64,000 bases of DNA from an uncultured Chthonomonadaceae bacterium (GTDB taxonomy: Bacteria > Armatimonadota > Fimbriimonadia > Fimbriimonadales > Fimbriimonadaceae): the NCBI GenBank assembly GCA_946479035.1, contig CAMLDW010000002.1, positions 73,058-137,057 on the forward strand, written 5' to 3'. The notes beneath the pieces are model-generated. The model had not been told where the DNA came from. It searched no databases and saw nothing but the letters and a program-made list of their open reading frames with translations. A program made the position numbers and the translations under genes. This document shows, in pieces, positions 62,010 to 64,000 of the stretch; position 1 is the stretch's first letter; the number at the start of each line of letters is the position of its first letter.

Positions 62010-62447
62010 TCAAACGTTCCCATCGAGCTTGGCGACCCGTCTTTTGTGCCTGTCAACGGTGCTGGCGGGCTCGGCCAGGAAAGCGTCCATGATGGCCAAG
62101 GCGTCGGGCTCCGGAGTGATCCTGGCTCCGAGGCACAGGACGTTGGCGTCGTTGTGCTGGCGCGCGAGCTTGGCGGCTTCCACGCTCGTGCAGGGCGCGC
62201 CACGTATGCCCCTGTACCTGTTGGCGCGCATGCAGATGCCGATCCCCGTGCCGCACACGAACACGCCGAACCGGGCGGTGCCGCCCAGGACGTACTTGAC
62301 AGCCTCGTCGGCGGCGTCGGGATAGTCGTACGCCTCCGTGCTGTGCGCGCCGACCTCGATGGCTTCGTGGCCCTGCGCGCTGGCGTGGTCTGCGAGCGCC
62401 CTCCGGAGGTCGAAGCCCGCATGGTCGGATGAGAAGACGATCGTCAT
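62010..62447 (-). CDS. rpiB: Ribose-5-phosphate isomerase B
   Basis: Interconverts ribose 5-phosphate and ribulose 5-phosphate. The 145-residue protein has the family start IVFSSDHAG (H9 phosphate-binding), the catalytic C65 and GTGIG loop (FVCGTGIG), and NDANVLCLGAR near the C-terminus. With rpe and kdsD it handles ribulose 5-phosphate, though it lies 60 kb away. Its ATG overlaps the HEAT-protein stop as ATGA. Confidence 0.95.
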   Translation of the reverse strand: MTIVFSSDHAGFDLRRALADHASAQGHEAIEVGAHSTEAYDYPDAADEAVKYVLGGTARFGVFVCGTGIGICMRANRYRGIRGAPCTSVEAAKLARQHNDANVLCLGARITPEPDALAIMDAFLAEPASTVDRHKRRVAKLDGNV

Positions 62448-64000
62448 GGGAGTGGGGGTATTTGGAGCCCTTTTGCCTTGGCAAGCTCTTGCAGCGCGGC
62501 GCGGACGATCGGGCTTGGGTCGTTTAGAGTGTTCTGCACTTCACCGAGGACGACCTCTGCGGGCTGGGTGGCGAACGCCCGGAGCGCGGCGGCGCGCACT
62601 TGTGGCGAGGCGTCCGTTACGGCGGAGCGCAGCGCCGAGCGGTAGTACTCCTTGGCGTTGCGGCGCATCGCTTCGAGAAGCGCGAGCTTGACGGTCGCGC
62701 TGTCGTCGCCCACGCCTTTCAGCGCCTGGTCGCGCATCTCGGTGAAGGGAGAGTCGATGAGCGAGAGGTAGCTCGCGGCGCGCACCCACTCGCTCTCGTC
62801 GTTGACGGCGGCATAGAGGAGGCGCCGGGCGTAGAGCTCGCTCTTGGGCCTCGCGTGGCTGACCAGCTCAAAGCGCACCGCTGCGTCGGGCTCTGGAGCG
62901 CTGAGACAGGTCGAGGCCACGATCGCTCCCATCTCCGTGTCGATCTTGTTCATCGACCGGACTGCGCTCAGGCGCGAGTGCCAGTTGGCCTGCAGGACCG
63001 GAACGCCGAGGATCTGCAGCGTAGCGTCCTCTTGCTTGTCGCCGAGGGCCTCTGCCGCGAACGCGTAGTTAAAGCCTTCTGGCCCCTTGAAGGCTGTGAA
63101 CGCGATCTGCGACCATCCGCGGTCGTCGTTTTGGAACCTCATCGCGTTGATCGCGAGGTAGGCCGTTCCGGGAGACGGGTTAGTCGCTAGACGGGTGATC
63201 TGTGGGATGAGGTCCGCGTGCTTGATCCTGAACATCGCTCCTGCTGCGTTCATGCGAACGAGCGGGTCTTGGCTGTCAAGGAGCGCGGTCACGCGCTGCA
63301 CCGCCGCATCGTCCAGCGGCCCCTTGAGCTGCACGAGCCACGCAAGGTCGGCGTTGGGCTGGCTCGGCTGGGCGGTGTCCGGGTTTTGCATCGGCCCATA
63401 GGAGACCGGCCCGATCTTGAGGCTCTTCGAGCCGTCGGAGACTCGGTCGTAGCACTCGGCGAAGTTCGGCGGCGCGAGGCGCGCTTCTGTGACGTCTTCT
63501 CCGTCCATCGTCGGCCCGATCAGCGCCTTGAACTCGCTCCAGAACGGCCCCGGCTTTCGGCTGAGGTCGAGCGCTTGCTCCGAGTCAAGGACCGACTCGA
63601 CAGGCTTCGTTGCATCGCCGTAGAGCTGGACGTCGAACTGCTTGCCCGACTTGGTGACGAGCCGCAGTACGTAGGCGTCCGCGAGGTCGCAGCTCACGCG
63701 GAACTGCACGCCCGTGTCCTTGTTCACATGGAAGAGCGCCTGCCCGGGATTTGCGGCCGACAGCACGACATAGCCGCGGCGGAAGTAGCTGTTCTCCTGC
63801 ACCGTGACCGCCTGGCCGACGATCGGATCGGTCGAGAGGGTCGCTTCAAAGTCGCCGACTGCGAACGGGACGATCTCGAGCTGGCCGGAGGAGGGCGCCT
63901 GGCCGACCAGGTTGCCGGCCGGCACTGACGTGGGCTTGATCGCGAGCGCGGTGCAGTCGTTCTCCGCGCCGCTCTGGTCGCCCGGGAGATCGGAAGAGCG
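62444..64000 (-). CDS. HEAT-repeat protein (N-terminus cut by the contig end)
   Basis: The frame is open to the window edge, so the true start lies outside; the visible part is about 515 residues. The final 14 bases are adapter-like, so native sequence probably ends at 63986. The N-terminal part (visible residues about 20-170) is beta-rich and unassigned, with pairs such as FRRGYVVLSA. From about residue 205 to the end helical HEAT/PBS-lyase repeats follow (LLDSQDPLVRMNAAGAMF, VTDASPQVRAAALRAFA, LNDPSPIVRAALQELA). Such scaffolds bind other proteins. Operon partner is rpiB. Confidence 0.85.
   Translation of the reverse strand, partial: RSSDLPGDQSGAENDCTALAIKPTSVPAGNLVGQAPSSGQLEIVPFAVGDFEATLSTDPIVGQAVTVQENSYFRRGYVVLSAANPGQALFHVNKDTGVQFRVSCDLADAYVLRLVTKSGKQFDVQLYGDATKPVESVLDSEQALDLSRKPGPFWSEFKALIGPTMDGEDVTEARLAPPNFAECYDRVSDGSKSLKIGPVSYGPMQNPDTAQPSQPNADLAWLVQLKGPLDDAAVQRVTALLDSQDPLVRMNAAGAMFRIKHADLIPQITRLATNPSPGTAYLAINAMRFQNDDRGWSQIAFTAFKGPEGFNYAFAAEALGDKQEDATLQILGVPVLQANWHSRLSAVRSMNKIDTEMGAIVASTCLSAPEPDAAVRFELVSHARPKSELYARRLLYAAVNDESEWVRAASYLSLIDSPFTEMRDQALKGVGDDSATVKLALLEAMRRNAKEYYRSALRSAVTDASPQVRAAALRAFATQPAEVVLGEVQNTLNDPSPIVRAALQELAKAKGLQIPPLP
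63987..64000. other. Illumina adapter residue at the contig end
   Basis: AGATCGGAAGAGCG equals the first 14 bases of the standard Illumina TruSeq read-2 adapter (reverse complement of the universal adapter end). Its position at the very last base suggests untrimmed adapter rather than genome sequence. Confidence 0.85.

Overview
The window is about 64 kb of GC-rich bacterial DNA (roughly 64% GC by eye), densely packed on both strands. There are about 54 protein genes and no rRNA, convincing tRNA, CRISPR array, prophage or insertion sequence. The cell is didermal: a TolC/RND efflux operon, an arabinose-5-phosphate isomerase of the KDO/LPS route, two outer-membrane barrel candidates and many lipoproteins all imply an outer membrane. 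The mix of genes (DUF3187, PASTA kinase tail next to rpe and ribD, S41 proteases, very small lipoproteins, many short-leader transcripts) is most reminiscent of Armatimonadota (Fimbriimonadia-like). That assignment is an inference from gene flavour, not from a marker search. The last 14 bases are identical to the end of an Illumina adapter, so the right edge is probably a raw contig end of a metagenomic or draft assembly.

Layout. 0-6 kb: PASTA-protein tail, rpe, a small membrane protein and ribD in an overlapping run, then pdxT, a Tat-exported phosphoesterase, arginase and kdsD. 6-12 kb: rplU-rpmA, a GAF-GGDEF cyclase, a clostripain-like lipoprotein whose catalytic Cys is Ser, a possible orphan small RNA, an enlarged S18 and a DUF3187 protein. 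12-21 kb: an AbrB-type regulator heading a TolC-MFP-RND operon, a P1B-4 metal ATPase and a DNRLRE protein. 21-29 kb: mutS2-cdd-lipoprotein, a membrane class III cyclase, lipoproteins and a sugar nucleotidyltransferase. 28.8-31 kb: a single ORF fusing ArgD to ArgF. 31-37 kb: rhaEW, rhaB and lutABC, which together take L-rhamnulose to DHAP and lactaldehyde, then lactate, then pyruvate. 37-40 kb: an MshEN-like protein paired with an FlhG/MinD-like ATPase, and an ECF sigma/anti-sigma pair. 40-45 kb: a GH29 fucosidase with a sugar ABC importer that lacks its ATPase. 45-51 kb: a repeat-rich spacer, a hybrid histidine kinase and small single genes. 51-56 kb: a large glycosidase-like protein, hisD and gltX. 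56-64 kb: a GYF-TM2 protein, a secreted cyclophilin, DppB- and DppC-type permeases (the DppC carries a PDZ domain), an active plus an apparently dead S41 protease, rpiB and a HEAT-repeat protein cut by the contig end.

Gene expression style. Inside operons genes are chained by 4-base ATGA/GTGA/TTGA overlaps. At the head of many transcription units a TANNNT hexamer sits only 5-11 bases before the start codon, which is the signature of leaderless mRNAs. Ribosomal protein genes and the AbrB-RND operon have ordinary longer leaders instead. Three convergent gene pairs share the palindrome CTAG as both stop codons.

Most novel-looking items: the PDZ-in-permease cassette beside the S41 enzyme/pseudoenzyme pair, the ArgD-ArgF fusion, the Cys-to-Ser clostripain, the FlhG partner with an MshEN-like domain and matching amphipathic tails, and the leaderless promoter pattern.
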